Part shown: positions 44,628 to 53,146 of the stretch, one piece after another
Numbering within the stretch: position 1 is the first letter of the stretch
Layout: the number at the start of each line of letters is the position of its first letter
Assembly (NCBI GenBank): GCA_047619205.1
Contig: JBLHJR010000006.1
Coordinates: 1-64,000 of the forward strand
Reading direction: 5' to 3'
Source of the DNA: Endobugula sp047619205
GTDB taxonomy: Bacteria; Pseudomonadota; Gammaproteobacteria; Pseudomonadales; Cellvibrionaceae
Length of the DNA: 64,000 bases
The notes under the pieces: model-generated
The model's input: the letters and a program-made list of their open reading frames with translations, nothing else
Told to the model about the DNA's origin: nothing
The model's database searches: none
Position numbers and translations under genes: made by a program

Positions 44628-45593
44628 TTACTTGTTATATGCATCGATAATCGCTTGACCTTCTGCGCCAGCTTCAGCTAACCATTCATCAAGCATAGTT
44701 GCACCGATAGCTTGCAGCTCGGAAGTCAACGTAGCCGACGGAGCAGAAACAATAATACCCTTATCGCCAAGGATTTTAGTGTGCTCTACCGCATTTTTAG
44801 CACCTAACGCCCAGCCTTTTTTCTCAGCATTAGCCGCAGCTGCCCAAATAACGTCTTGAGTCGCTTGATCTAATTTAGCCAACACTTTCGAGTTTACAAA
44901 GACCATGTTTTTAGGGATCCAAGCGCTAACGGTAGTAAAGTTTTTGATGTAATCCCAGCTTTGATTATTAACACCCGTACTTGGTGATGTAATCATGCCG
45001 TCAATAACACCAGTAGTAAATGCTTGTGCAACTTCACCGAAAGCAACGTTAACTGGAGTTGAACCCATTAAGTCAGCCAAGCGCGAAGTGGTTGGGCTAT
45101 ACGCACGCATCTTCAAACCTTTCAAGTCAGCCAAACTGTTAACTACCTTATTTGAATATAAATCCTGCGCAGGCCAAGGCACGGTATAAAGCAAGGTCAT
45201 GCCATCTTTAGCCAACTGCTTAGTAATTTCAGGCTTAGTGGCTTGATATAACTTTTGCGCCGAATCAAAGGTTGTCGCTAAAAAGGGCAAGTTATCCAAT
45301 TTAAATACCGGGTGATTATTGCCTAAGCGGCCACCAAAAACCTCACCAAGTTGAACTTGTCTAGAACGTACTGCACCGTAAATTTCAGGATGCTTAATTA
45401 AAGATGCGCCTGAGTGAACTTTAATAGTTAACTTATCGCCCGTGTTTTTAGCAATTTCTTCCGCAAACGATCTTGCTACTTGCGTTGGGTGGTTAGCATC
45501 GCCATAAGGTGTAGGCATGTTCCAAGTTTCAGCTAAAGCACTCGCAGAAACTACCATACCCAGTAGCATCGGTAAAAGTGTTGTTTTCTTCAT
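44628..45593 (-). CDS. dctP: TRAP transporter periplasmic substrate-binding protein (DctP)
   Basis: 321 residues with a signal peptide cleaved near ALA-E (about 21). The DctP fold shows RSRQVQLGEVFGGRLGN, LKGLKMRAYSPTTSRL with the conserved Arg that binds substrate carboxylate, and MTSPSTGVNNQSWDYIKNFT (in parts). The substrate is probably an organic acid; the operon suggests 5-oxoproline or glutamate-like compounds. The ATG is well placed with AGGA upstream. Confidence 0.93.
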   Translation of the reverse strand: MKKTTLLPMLLGMVVSASALAETWNMPTPYGDANHPTQVARSFAEEIAKNTGDKLTIKVHSGASLIKHPEIYGAVRSRQVQLGEVFGGRLGNNHPVFKLDNLPFLATTFDSAQKLYQATKPEITKQLAKDGMTLLYTVPWPAQDLYSNKVVNSLADLKGLKMRAYSPTTSRLADLMGSTPVNVAFGEVAQAFTTGVIDGMITSPSTGVNNQSWDYIKNFTTVSAWIPKNMVFVNSKVLAKLDQATQDVIWAAAANAEKKGWALGAKNAVEHTKILGDKGIIVSAPSATLTSELQAIGATMLDEWLAEAGAEGQAIIDAYNK

Positions 45594-45661
45594 GTTGATA
45601 TCCTCATTTCTTAGTTATTGGTTTAATTTTTTCTTTCTTACTATTTCTTGCCTTAACCAGC

Positions 45662-45687
45662 CATAGCTATTCAGCTAAATAACTATG
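45662..45687. promoter_or_regulatory. Small hairpin between the DUF1445 gene and dctP
   Basis: CATAGCTATT (45662-45671) and AATAACTATG (45678-45687) pair at 9 of 10 positions. No T tract follows on the minus strand; it could affect mRNA processing. Confidence 0.3.
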
Positions 45688-45697
45688 TGTGCTGCCT

Positions 45698-46480
45698 TCA
45701 ACAATGGCTTACGCTTAAATCCTTATAAGCAAAATCGGTGATTAACATTTTTCCTGGTGCATGCGTAATGACCAAGGGTAATTTAGCACTTCTAACCGCG
45801 GCCTGCGTGGTAACACCACAACCCCAGAACACAGGAATCTCATCATCTTCAATCGGCACAGCAGAACCATAATCCGGTTGATCCATATTCATAATCCCAA
45901 TCGACTCAGGACTACCAATATGTACAGGAGCGCCATGAGCTTTAGGAAATTCACTAGTAATGCGCACCACCTCATCAATATCTTCTTTTTTATAGGGGCG
46001 CATCGACACCACCATATTACAATTGAAGTTTTGCGTGCCATTCATCTTGATATTGGTGTCATACATGGAGACATTGACACCTAGGCTAATATTTTTTACT
46101 GGCAAACCTGCGGCCAGTAAAGCACTTTCGAAGGAAAACGAACAACCTAGCACTACGGCAACCGAATCATCAGCCCAATACTGTTGAATATCCGCTACGC
46201 TAGCAACAAAATTGCCATGTTCAAAAATATGGTACTCAGGGAGGTCGAGCCTAATATCTAGATTTTTTCCTAGGTTATCGATGGCGGGGTCACCCGGCTT
46301 GGAAACACCCAACAAGGGGCAAGGCTTTGGATTTTTTTGGCAGAATTCGATAAATTCATCAGCAAAGGCCTTAGGCATAATCACTAAGTTACCCTGCACC
46401 AGATCTGGCATCAAGCCACTAGTGTTATCAACATAATCACCGCTGCGTATGGTTGCTCTAAGCTGCTGAAGATTCGTCAT
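45698..46480 (-). CDS. Putative hydro-lyase, DUF1445/YcsI (D-glutamate cyclase) family
   Basis: 260 residues from ATG 46478-46480, which gives MTNLQQLRATIRSGDY as in YcsI proteins; AGG lies upstream and an earlier TTG at 46510 is unlikely. Family motifs are GLMPDLVQGNLVIMPK, VLGCSFSFESALLAAGLPV (in part), HIGSPESIGI and VFWGCGVTTQAA. Mammalian DGLUCY, a D-glutamate cyclase, carries the same domain, and B. subtilis ycsI sits in a similar pxp (ycsFGI-kip) cluster. Interconversion of D-glutamate and 5-oxo-D-proline is therefore a reasonable guess. It heads the TRAP-pxp-gdh-oad series. Confidence 0.85.
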   Translation of the reverse strand: MTNLQQLRATIRSGDYVDNTSGLMPDLVQGNLVIMPKAFADEFIEFCQKNPKPCPLLGVSKPGDPAIDNLGKNLDIRLDLPEYHIFEHGNFVASVADIQQYWADDSVAVVLGCSFSFESALLAAGLPVKNISLGVNVSMYDTNIKMNGTQNFNCNMVVSMRPYKKEDIDEVVRITSEFPKAHGAPVHIGSPESIGIMNMDQPDYGSAVPIEDDEIPVFWGCGVTTQAAVRSAKLPLVITHAPGKMLITDFAYKDLSVSHC

Positions 46481-46553
46481 AACAAAAAACCTATTATTAT
46501 TAATAAACAAAAAAGCGTGCTTATTTTCTAAAAATAATATTATTCAAGTTGAT

Positions 46554-46572
46554 TCATAAATTCAAATTATGA
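46554..46572. promoter_or_regulatory. Candidate LysR operator upstream of the DUF1445 gene
   Basis: TCATAA-N7-TTATGA is a perfect dyad that also fits the T-N11-A pattern of LysR regulators. It lies about 75 bp upstream of the first operon gene and about 80 bp from the end of the lysR gene, in the right intergenic space. Confidence 0.5.
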
Positions 46573-46650
46573 TTTTTTCTAGAATTTGATAAGATTTTGT
46601 TATGCCCGCAATAAAAAGAGGCCTAATATATGGAAATCGATCAGAATTCT

Positions 46651-47541
46651 TTATTGACTGTAGTCAGCAATCACCGATTTAGCCAATTCAATCATCGATA
46701 ACAATTCAGGTTTATGGGGACTCATGGGATAGGAAGCGGTAAAGGTCATATCGGAGGGGTGCCAATCGGTATTAATAATGTGTAAACGCCCCTTACGGAG
46801 GTCTTTTGCCACCACATCAAGAGGCACTGCTGAAATACCCATACCGTCAACGACCAAGCGTCGACAAACGGCTAAAGAACTAGACGCGAACAGCCTGGCA
46901 GGCCGCTCAGAGCCACGGGCAAATTCACGGGTAATTTCATTGTAAGGTACGGTATTGCGAGCATAAGTAATAATAGGCCAACGCGATAACGCAGAGGTAG
47001 ATTGCACCTCAGAACCAATACCTAATGATGGGCTAGCCACCCAAATCAAGGGCATGGTATCGAGATGATCGTTGACGATAACAGGGTCTGACAAAGGCCC
47101 CACTAAGAAGGCAATATCAATCGCGCCAGTCAATAGTTGCTTTGCTAGGGTGACGGAAACATCCACCGTTAATTCAATGGCAACGCTGGGCACATCTTCT
47201 TGAAAACGCTTCAAAAAAGTCGAAAGCCATGAGTGCGCGATAGTTTCCGAAACACCAAGACGCAACAAGCCCGAATAGGCAGCCTCATTATTTGCTGTGT
47301 TAGTGAGTTCTTTAGCAAAGTACACTAGCTTTTCGGCATAAGGCATCAACTCATGCCCCTTGGGTGTTAAAAACACCTTACTGTTACCTTCACGTTCAAA
47401 TAACTTAACGCCTAATTCTTCTTCCAGCAATGATATTCTAGATGAAATGGCAGGCTGGGTTGTACACTGCTGCTCGGCCGCTTTACTAAAGCTATGCAAC
47501 TTTGCCACCCAAAAAAATGCTTCTATGCGTTTAAAATTCAT
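46651..47541 (-). CDS. LysR family transcriptional regulator
   Basis: 296 residues. The N-terminal winged helix-turn-helix reads FSKAAEQQCTTQPAISSRI and LLEEELGVKLFER; the rest is a periplasmic-binding-protein-like effector domain with LRLGVSETIAHSWLSTFLKRF (in part). It is upstream of and codirectional with the DUF1445-TRAP-pxp genes. It is the likely regulator, with 5-oxoproline or a related acid as effector (inference). Confidence 0.92.
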   Translation of the reverse strand: MNFKRIEAFFWVAKLHSFSKAAEQQCTTQPAISSRISLLEEELGVKLFEREGNSKVFLTPKGHELMPYAEKLVYFAKELTNTANNEAAYSGLLRLGVSETIAHSWLSTFLKRFQEDVPSVAIELTVDVSVTLAKQLLTGAIDIAFLVGPLSDPVIVNDHLDTMPLIWVASPSLGIGSEVQSTSALSRWPIITYARNTVPYNEITREFARGSERPARLFASSSLAVCRRLVVDGMGISAVPLDVVAKDLRKGRLHIINTDWHPSDMTFTASYPMSPHKPELLSMIELAKSVIADYSQ

Positions 47542-47887
47542 TATTTAAAATAACCAATATAAGACTGAGCTGTCAACTCGTTTAAGTCTACTGAGTATAA
47601 GCGAAAAAAAGCCTAGGGTGGAAAAATTTAAATAGCGTTTTTTTTGTAAAGAAAATGAGGGCTACACTCTTACCTTTTACGCTTAAACATTGATAAAGGC
47701 GTTAGGTTTTTAGTCGCTATCGAGACTACTACAGTCGCAAAGCTAACGCATTTCAATAGACGGGTTAAATTCACTGTGCATCCGTGCATTAGTCAAAATA
47801 TCATCATCTCTGTCTCTTTCGATGATGATTTACACGTATAATACAGAGAATGAATACTGACATTATGTGCTTTTTCTAGGACGCCCC
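47542..47887. other. 346-bp divergent intergenic region between lysR and the DUF4344 gene
   Basis: AT-rich. A TATAAT at 47837-47842 could be the -10 of the DUF4344 gene, and a perfect 9-bp dyad ATCATCATC/GATGATGAT (47800-47808 and 47821-47829) lies just upstream, overlapping the -35 region. A weaker inverted pair GCGTTAG/CTAACGC surrounds 47700-47752. No gene is seen. Confidence 0.4.
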
Positions 47888-48679
47888 ATGCCAAAAAACT
47901 ATCACTGCCGAGCGCTTACATGCATCACAGCATGCTTAACTGCATTACTCTTCAGCCTATCAAATGTGGCTGCAGCAGAAGTAAAACTGGTGTTACAACC
48001 AGCAAAAAATGGCATCGAAAAAAGAATTAATAAACGACTGGCGACCTCACCTACCATCATCAACGCTATCAAATTTCTTAATGATACCTTCATCACACCA
48101 ACAGATATTACACTAGCATTCGGTTCCTACGAAAAGATTTGGTATGAACATCACGAAATTCAAATCCCCTATCAATTCATCCAAAATATTCGCGAAGGCT
48201 ATAACAACACCCGCATCCCCCACCGCTTCGCTGAAATAGACGAGTTTACTGGCAACACCTTATTCCATGTTATCTTTCACGAAATGGCGCACGCACTCAT
48301 AGAACAATATCGTCTACCCGTGATTGGCAGGGAAGAAGACGCCGCCGATAGTTTGGCAGACGTGCTATTGATTTATTTTTTTGAGGCCGGAGACCAAATT
48401 GTTATCAGTGCAGCAGACTTGTTTTACATCAATAGTGTACATGAAGGACGATTAACAAAAGAGGATTATTGGGCAGATCACAGTTTAGACAAGCAGCGCT
48501 ACTATGCGAGAATTTGCCACGCATACGGCAGCAACCCGACAGAACATGCTTCACTCAAACAGCGGGTACAGTTCACTGATGAACGCGCCAAGCGCTGCAT
48601 CAGACAATATCGAGAGGTGGAGCGCAGCTGGTTAACGCTGCTAAAACCTGCGTTAAAAAACTCACAAGCAACACAATAA
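47888..48679 (+). CDS. DUF4344 domain putative secreted metallopeptidase
   Basis: 263 residues from ATG 47888 (AGGA upstream; an upstream GTG is less likely). A signal peptide (about 1-30) precedes a zinc-peptidase-like domain with HEMAH (131-135) and the downstream EEDAAD (149-154), the pattern of gluzincin-type DUF4344 proteins. Six or so Cys/Tyr-rich positions follow. It should act in the periplasm or outside. The substrate is unknown. It stands alone, convergent with hemH. Confidence 0.85.
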   Translation: MPKNYHCRALTCITACLTALLFSLSNVAAAEVKLVLQPAKNGIEKRINKRLATSPTIINAIKFLNDTFITPTDITLAFGSYEKIWYEHHEIQIPYQFIQNIREGYNNTRIPHRFAEIDEFTGNTLFHVIFHEMAHALIEQYRLPVIGREEDAADSLADVLLIYFFEAGDQIVISAADLFYINSVHEGRLTKEDYWADHSLDKQRYYARICHAYGSNPTEHASLKQRVQFTDERAKRCIRQYREVERSWLTLLKPALKNSQATQ

Positions 48680-48710
48680 AAATTAAAACAAGTTTGAAAA
48701 AACTACACAC

Positions 48711-49784
48711 TTACCGCTTTTCAAAGTGTTTTTGCGTTAACTTACCCGCATCAGATGCTGGCAAATCCCAACCTTGTAAATTATCTTTCACCAAGGCCGT
48801 CAAAGTAGCAATATGTTCTTCGCTCGCATTTAGCGCTGCAATATATTCATAGCGCTCGCCCCCCGCCTGTATAAAATAGTCACGATTTTCTTCACCAATT
48901 TCTTCGATTGTCTCTAAGCAATCGGCAGAAAAACCCGGGCAAACGATTTGAACCGTCTTAACACCGTCTGCAGGAAAACCCTGTAAGGTGTGATCGGTAT
49001 ACGGCTTTAACCATTCTTCACGCCCAAAACGTGACTGAAATGTAGTCATATATTCAGTGGCGTTTAAACCTAAACGCTCTGCCAATAAACGCGAAGTTTT
49101 ATGACATTCACAATGATACGGATCACCATTTTTCAAATAACGTAAAGGGATACCGTGATAGGAAAACAACAATTTATCTGCCCGCCCATACTCCTCCCAA
49201 TGCACTTCGATACTATTTGCCAAGGCCTCAATATACGCAGGGTAATCATGATAATGGCTAATAAAGCGCAAGTCGGGTAACCAACGACGACGCATAAAAT
49301 CTTCCGCTAGCGCATCAAAAGTAGAGGCCGTAGTAGCCGCCGAATACTGTGGATACAAAGGCAATACGACTAATTTTCGTACACCCTCTTGCTGCATAGC
49401 TTCTATGGCATGGCTCACTGATGGCTGCCCATAACGCATAGCAAACTTCACTACTACATGCTCGCCGTAAATAGCGTGTAAAGATTTTGCAAGTGCGTCA
49501 CATTGCTGCTGCGTGTGCACCATCAAGGGGGAACCTTGCTCTGTCCACACCGTTTTATATGCCGCCGCCGACCGTCGTGGGCGAAGTCGTAAAATCACCC
49601 CATGCAAAATACATCGCCACAATAATCTCGGTACCTCAACCACTCGAGGATCAGCTAAAAACTGCCCCAAATACTTGCGCAACGCTTTAGCCGTGGGAGC
49701 TGTTGGCGTGCCTAAATTGGTAATTAACACCCCTATTTTAGGCTGCTGCTGGTGAGAAAAATTAGTTTGGCCAATATATTTCAT
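48711..49784 (-). CDS. hemH: Ferrochelatase
   Basis: 357 residues from ATG 49782-49784; a TTG at 49790 is less likely. The family motifs VLITNLGTPTAPT, LPLYPQYSA, LLFSYHGIPLRYLKNGDPY (catalytic His, in part) and QSRFGREEWLKPYTD are complete, with a late CPGFSADCLETIEEI. It inserts iron into protoporphyrin IX, the last step of haem synthesis. The gene diverges from the CPXCG remnant; no operon partner is nearby. Confidence 0.95.
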   Translation of the reverse strand: MKYIGQTNFSHQQQPKIGVLITNLGTPTAPTAKALRKYLGQFLADPRVVEVPRLLWRCILHGVILRLRPRRSAAAYKTVWTEQGSPLMVHTQQQCDALAKSLHAIYGEHVVVKFAMRYGQPSVSHAIEAMQQEGVRKLVVLPLYPQYSAATTASTFDALAEDFMRRRWLPDLRFISHYHDYPAYIEALANSIEVHWEEYGRADKLLFSYHGIPLRYLKNGDPYHCECHKTSRLLAERLGLNATEYMTTFQSRFGREEWLKPYTDHTLQGFPADGVKTVQIVCPGFSADCLETIEEIGEENRDYFIQAGGERYEYIAALNASEEHIATLTALVKDNLQGWDLPASDAGKLTQKHFEKR

Positions 49785-49853
49785 AGTCAATACGCCGCAA
49801 GTCTGTAAGAATCCATATTCCGTTATTGTACGTAAATTTAAAGTAATAAGCTC

Positions 49854-50196
49854 ATGTTAGATACCCGTAAATGTTACTGCCCCTATTGTGGTGAAGCGAT
49901 AGAAATCGTCGTTGATACTTCGATAGAACAGCAAGAGTATATTGAAGATTGCTCTGTTTGCTGTCGACCTATTTACCCGTAACGCTTGAACTTTAGGTGT
50001 TCAGAGTGCGTCTTTTTTTGTTTGTGGCAAGGCGCGACGACGCAAAATAGCCATTCTATTTAAGGAGGAGCAACGCAGCCACGAACAAAAATAGGCGTGC
50101 TATGGAGGCCTAAAGCTCAAGTGCTACGGGTATACCATCAACGCCAGCGTTAATGACACAGGCGCCTTAATTGAAGTCCGCAGCGAAAATGAGTAG
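49854..50196 (+). pseudogene. CPXCG motif cysteine-rich protein gene interrupted by a repeat element
   Basis: ATG 49854 opens MLDTRKCYCPYCGEAIEI and runs to EDCSVCCRPIY, then stops at 49980-49982 inside an inserted element. After the element, 50133-50196 reads TINASVNDTGALIEVRSENE and stop, the normal C-terminus of this zinc-ribbon-like family (about 60 residues). Removing the element with one TA copy restores an uninterrupted 61-residue protein, with no other change. The first fragment alone (42 residues) keeps both CxxC pairs, so a short product could still be made. Function of the family is unknown. Confidence 0.88.
49976..50130. mobile_element. 155-bp MITE-like inverted-repeat element D, flanked by TA
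   Basis: Terminal arms of about 46 bases are inverted, starting CCCGTAACGCTTGAACTTTA (49976 onward) and matching the reverse complement from 50130 (CCCGTAGCACTTGAGCTTTA) with a few changes. The centre folds as AAATAG-CCATT-CTATTT. A TA dinucleotide flanks each side (49974-49975, 50131-50132), the target duplication made by IS630/Tc1-mariner-type transposases. No gene is inside, so it is non-autonomous. Insertion site is proven by the split CPXCG gene. Confidence 0.88.
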
Positions 50197-50202
50197 CCGA
50201 CC

Positions 50203-50577
50203 ATGAAGAAGCACGTGTTAATAATAATGGCTCACGGCAGCCGTAAAACCGAAGCCAACAACGAGTTTGAACAACTAATTAAGGTCATGAGCGCACAAGG
50301 CCTAGATTATATTATGATCAAACACTGCTTCTTGGAAATGGCCGAACCCAACTTACCATCAGTAATAGAAGAGTGCCTATCTTTAGGCTACAAGCAATTT
50401 GATCTATACCCTTTATTTTTCAACCAAGGCAATCATGTGTCACGAGATATCCCCGAACAAATACAAGCCGTACAACAGCAGCACCCAGAATGCTCCGTAC
50501 GACAATTAGACTACTTTGGCAGCTTTGATCAATTAGCGCACGGTATCACAGAACATATTTATCGGCAGAACACTTAG
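50203..50577 (+). CDS. CbiX/SirB-like sirohydrochlorin chelatase family protein
   Basis: 124 residues. IIMAHGSRKTEANNEF near the N-terminus carries the chelatase His (His11), with LYPLFFNQGNHVSRDIPEQI giving the second His. This is a single-domain CbiX-short protein, which inserts cobalt, nickel or iron into sirohydrochlorin-type tetrapyrroles as a homodimer. It lies 7 bp after the split CPXCG gene and may be affected by the insertion upstream. Confidence 0.9.
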   Translation: MKKHVLIIMAHGSRKTEANNEFEQLIKVMSAQGLDYIMIKHCFLEMAEPNLPSVIEECLSLGYKQFDLYPLFFNQGNHVSRDIPEQIQAVQQQHPECSVRQLDYFGSFDQLAHGITEHIYRQNT

Positions 50578-50725
50578 GTAAAAAAATAGACTATAGGGTG
50601 CCTTAGCGAAGACCACAAAACTTGCCAATGAAATGGGTAAATCACAAGGTTATAAAAATATTAATTTTACACATTTAAAGAGGCCAAACGCCTCATTAGT
50701 ACACTAATAGAAGGCGCTGATAAAC

Positions 50726-51508
50726 ATGCATAAGATATGTAAGTTATTTTTTATTTTCTATTGTGCTTATAGTACTGGCGCGACACTCTCATATAAGCAA
50801 TTATCTACAGATACGTTTCAACTTATCTTAAAGAATGATACCCCGTTAGGAATTGAACAGGCACAATCTTCACTTTATTCTAGTGCGGTTAAAATTTGCA
50901 AAGGAAAAACACCTTCTTTTGAAAAATATTCATTTGAAAGCTCAGAGCCAATTTCAAAAGGCGTTAGCACTGCCTCATTCACATTCCAGCAAGAAATTAA
51001 ATGCACTGACAAAACAGAAGCTACTCCAACACTAAAAAAACTAGATGTTTCAAAGAGCCAAGAAGAGGCTATAAAATCAAAAGTCAGAGAAATGACCGCA
51101 CAATTCCTAATAGCCAAAGAAGTCGGAAAACTGAAAGAAGCGTATGCCATGCTTGGGGAGGGCATGAAAAGCATGACTAACCTTCCCTCTTGGGAAAGTA
51201 AAGAGTCAGATTATTTTGGCGAAAAAAGTGGAAAATTAGTAAGCCGAGAAATTTGGCGCATCACTTTGTACAACAACCCTCAGAACGCGCCAAAACCAAG
51301 CTTATACATTGCAGCTGACTACGAAAATAGTTATACAAGATCGCCTATACACTGCGGATATGTGATGTGGTATCTGCCAACAGCCAACTCCGAGGTATTC
51401 ACAGTCATGAGAGAGGAGTATGGAAACATGACTAAAGACATTCTTAATAAAATACCAAAAGAAGATCTGCAGAACGTTCGAAAAAAACTGGGCTGCAGAG
51501 CACTTTAA
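50726..51508 (+). CDS. Unknown exported protein
   Basis: 260 residues. A signal peptide (about 1-19, ending near TGA) is followed by a Lys/Ser-rich region and a domain from about 125 to 235 with FLIAKEVGKLKEAYAMLGEGMKSM and IAADYENSY. The second half loosely resembles DUF4019-like stress proteins, but I would not name it. Cys residues at 58, 92, 211 and 257 are compatible with disulfides. The gene is more A-rich than its neighbours. It is convergent with hisA. Confidence 0.65.
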   Translation: MHKICKLFFIFYCAYSTGATLSYKQLSTDTFQLILKNDTPLGIEQAQSSLYSSAVKICKGKTPSFEKYSFESSEPISKGVSTASFTFQQEIKCTDKTEATPTLKKLDVSKSQEEAIKSKVREMTAQFLIAKEVGKLKEAYAMLGEGMKSMTNLPSWESKESDYFGEKSGKLVSREIWRITLYNNPQNAPKPSLYIAADYENSYTRSPIHCGYVMWYLPTANSEVFTVMREEYGNMTKDILNKIPKEDLQNVRKKLGCRAL

Positions 51509-51632
51509 CGCCGCCGCAGGACTAGCTAGTGCCCATCCAGAAATAGGACACTAGCTACTCGCTGTATGAGTATCCATTGATGGCGGCATTAAAGAAATTC
51601 ATAGGACTCAAAAGCTATAAGCAATTACGCTA

Positions 51633-52367
51633 CTAATCTTTCTGATCACATAGCGCTTGTGCTTCTTTAACGTCCAGCATGCCTTCATAAATTGCGCGCC
51701 CCGTGATCGCACCACAGATACCCTGATGCGCCTGCGCTTTTAGTGCTTTGATATCATTAATATCGGTAATACCACCCGAGGCAATAACAGGGATGCAGGA
51801 TGCCCGCGCCATGGCAACAGTAGCTTCTACGTTGACTCCTTGCATCATGCCATCACGAGCAATGTCTGTGTACACAATCGATTCCACTCCATCGGACTCA
51901 AAGCGTTTGGCCAAATCCGTCGCTTTTACTTCAGAGACTTCTGCCCAACCATCGGTAGCGACTAGACCGTCTTTCGCATCCAATCCCACAATAATATGCC
52001 CAGGAAATTGTTTACACATTTCTGTCACAAACTCAGGCTCTTTAACCGCCTTAGTACCAATAATAACGTAGCTCACACCCGCCTGCAGGTAGCTTTCAAT
52101 AATTTCACCGCTACGAATACCACCACCGATTTGAATGGGTAGTTTAGGAAACGCTTTAGCAATCTCAGTGACAACGTCACCATTCACTGGCTCACCAGCA
52201 AAAGCGCCGTTTAAATCAACCAAATGTAAACGTCGGCAACCTTGATCGACCCACTGTTTAGCGAAGTCTACGGGATTGTCGCCAAATACTGTAGAGTCGT
52301 CCATTAAGCCTTGACGCAAACGTACACATTGTCCGTCTTTCAAATCAATTGCAGGGATAATTAACAT
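51633..52367 (-). CDS. hisA: HisA, phosphoribosylformimino-AICAR-P isomerase
   Basis: 244 residues, a TIM barrel. IPAIDLKDGQCVRLRQG with catalytic Asp8, IQIGGGIRSGE, VIIGTKAV, YTDIARDGMMQG and VIASGGI are all present. It performs the fourth step of histidine synthesis. It starts directly at the end of hisH. The hisF gene that usually follows is not next to it. Confidence 0.97.
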   Translation of the reverse strand: MLIIPAIDLKDGQCVRLRQGLMDDSTVFGDNPVDFAKQWVDQGCRRLHLVDLNGAFAGEPVNGDVVTEIAKAFPKLPIQIGGGIRSGEIIESYLQAGVSYVIIGTKAVKEPEFVTEMCKQFPGHIIVGLDAKDGLVATDGWAEVSEVKATDLAKRFESDGVESIVYTDIARDGMMQGVNVEATVAMARASCIPVIASGGITDINDIKALKAQAHQGICGAITGRAIYEGMLDVKEAQALCDQKD

Positions 52368-53018
52368 TTATACTTCACCATTCCAATTCATAAAATTTTT
52401 CAACAATTGCAAACCCACTGCATCACTTTTTTCTGGGTGAAACTGTGTAGCAAATAAATTATCTTGCGCTAAGGCAGCAACAAATTCTTGCTGATACTCA
52501 CAACGACCCGCGACTTGTGCAGCATTAGTCGCTTCCACAAAATAACTATGCACAAAATAAAACCGGCTATTATCATCAATGCCCTGCCATAAAGGATGAT
52601 CAATAGTTTGTTGTACTTGGTTCCAACCCATATGCGGGACTTTTAATTTTCGTCCCGCCTCATCTTTCATGTCGTGACCAAAAAATTTCACTGCACCTGG
52701 CAATACATTCATGCACTCCACGCCACTATTTTCTTCACTGTGGTGCATCAATGCTTGCATGCCCACACAAATGGCTAACACTGGCTTACCATCGGTAATC
52801 AGTTGAGGGACCAGAGTATCAAAACCTAATCGACGAATTTCCGCCATGCAATCACGAATAGCGCCAACACCCGGAAAGAGGACTTTATCCGCATTAGCAA
52901 TCACTTCGGGATCAGCGCTAATGATGATTTCGCTGTCCCGCGCTACATGGGCAAACGCACTTGCCACCGAGTGCAAATTGCCCATACCATAATCAATAAT
53001 CGCAACAGACGTTGTCAT
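52368..53018 (-). CDS. hisH: HisH, glutaminase subunit of imidazole glycerol phosphate synthase
   Basis: 216 residues, class I glutamine amidotransferase. IIDYGMGNLHSV opens the protein, FPGVGA and the nucleophile Cys84 in LAICVGMQAL follow, and the His/Glu pair is in TQFHPEKS near the end. It supplies ammonia to HisF. It lies 128 bp downstream of hisB. Confidence 0.96.
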   Translation of the reverse strand: MTTSVAIIDYGMGNLHSVASAFAHVARDSEIIISADPEVIANADKVLFPGVGAIRDCMAEIRRLGFDTLVPQLITDGKPVLAICVGMQALMHHSEENSGVECMNVLPGAVKFFGHDMKDEAGRKLKVPHMGWNQVQQTIDHPLWQGIDDNSRFYFVHSYFVEATNAAQVAGRCEYQQEFVAALAQDNLFATQFHPEKSDAVGLQLLKNFMNWNGEV

Positions 53019-53062
53019 TTAAAAAGTAACCTAAAATAAAAAGAATCAATGCAGTGAGTAAT

Positions 53063-53141
53063 AAATAGGCTCAGAGTAAAGTCTACTGGACAGTCAATGG
53101 AACCGGGAACGATGTGTTTACAATTTTACTCGGTCCTATTT
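53063..53141. repeat. Inverted repeat between hisB and hisH
   Basis: AAATAGGCTCAGAGTAAA (53063-53080) and TTTTACTCGGTCCTATTT (53124-53141) pair with a few mismatches, spaced by 43 bp. It lies just after the hisB stop on the minus strand. It may be a small palindromic element or an attenuator. Confidence 0.45.
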
Positions 53142-53146
53142 TTTTA

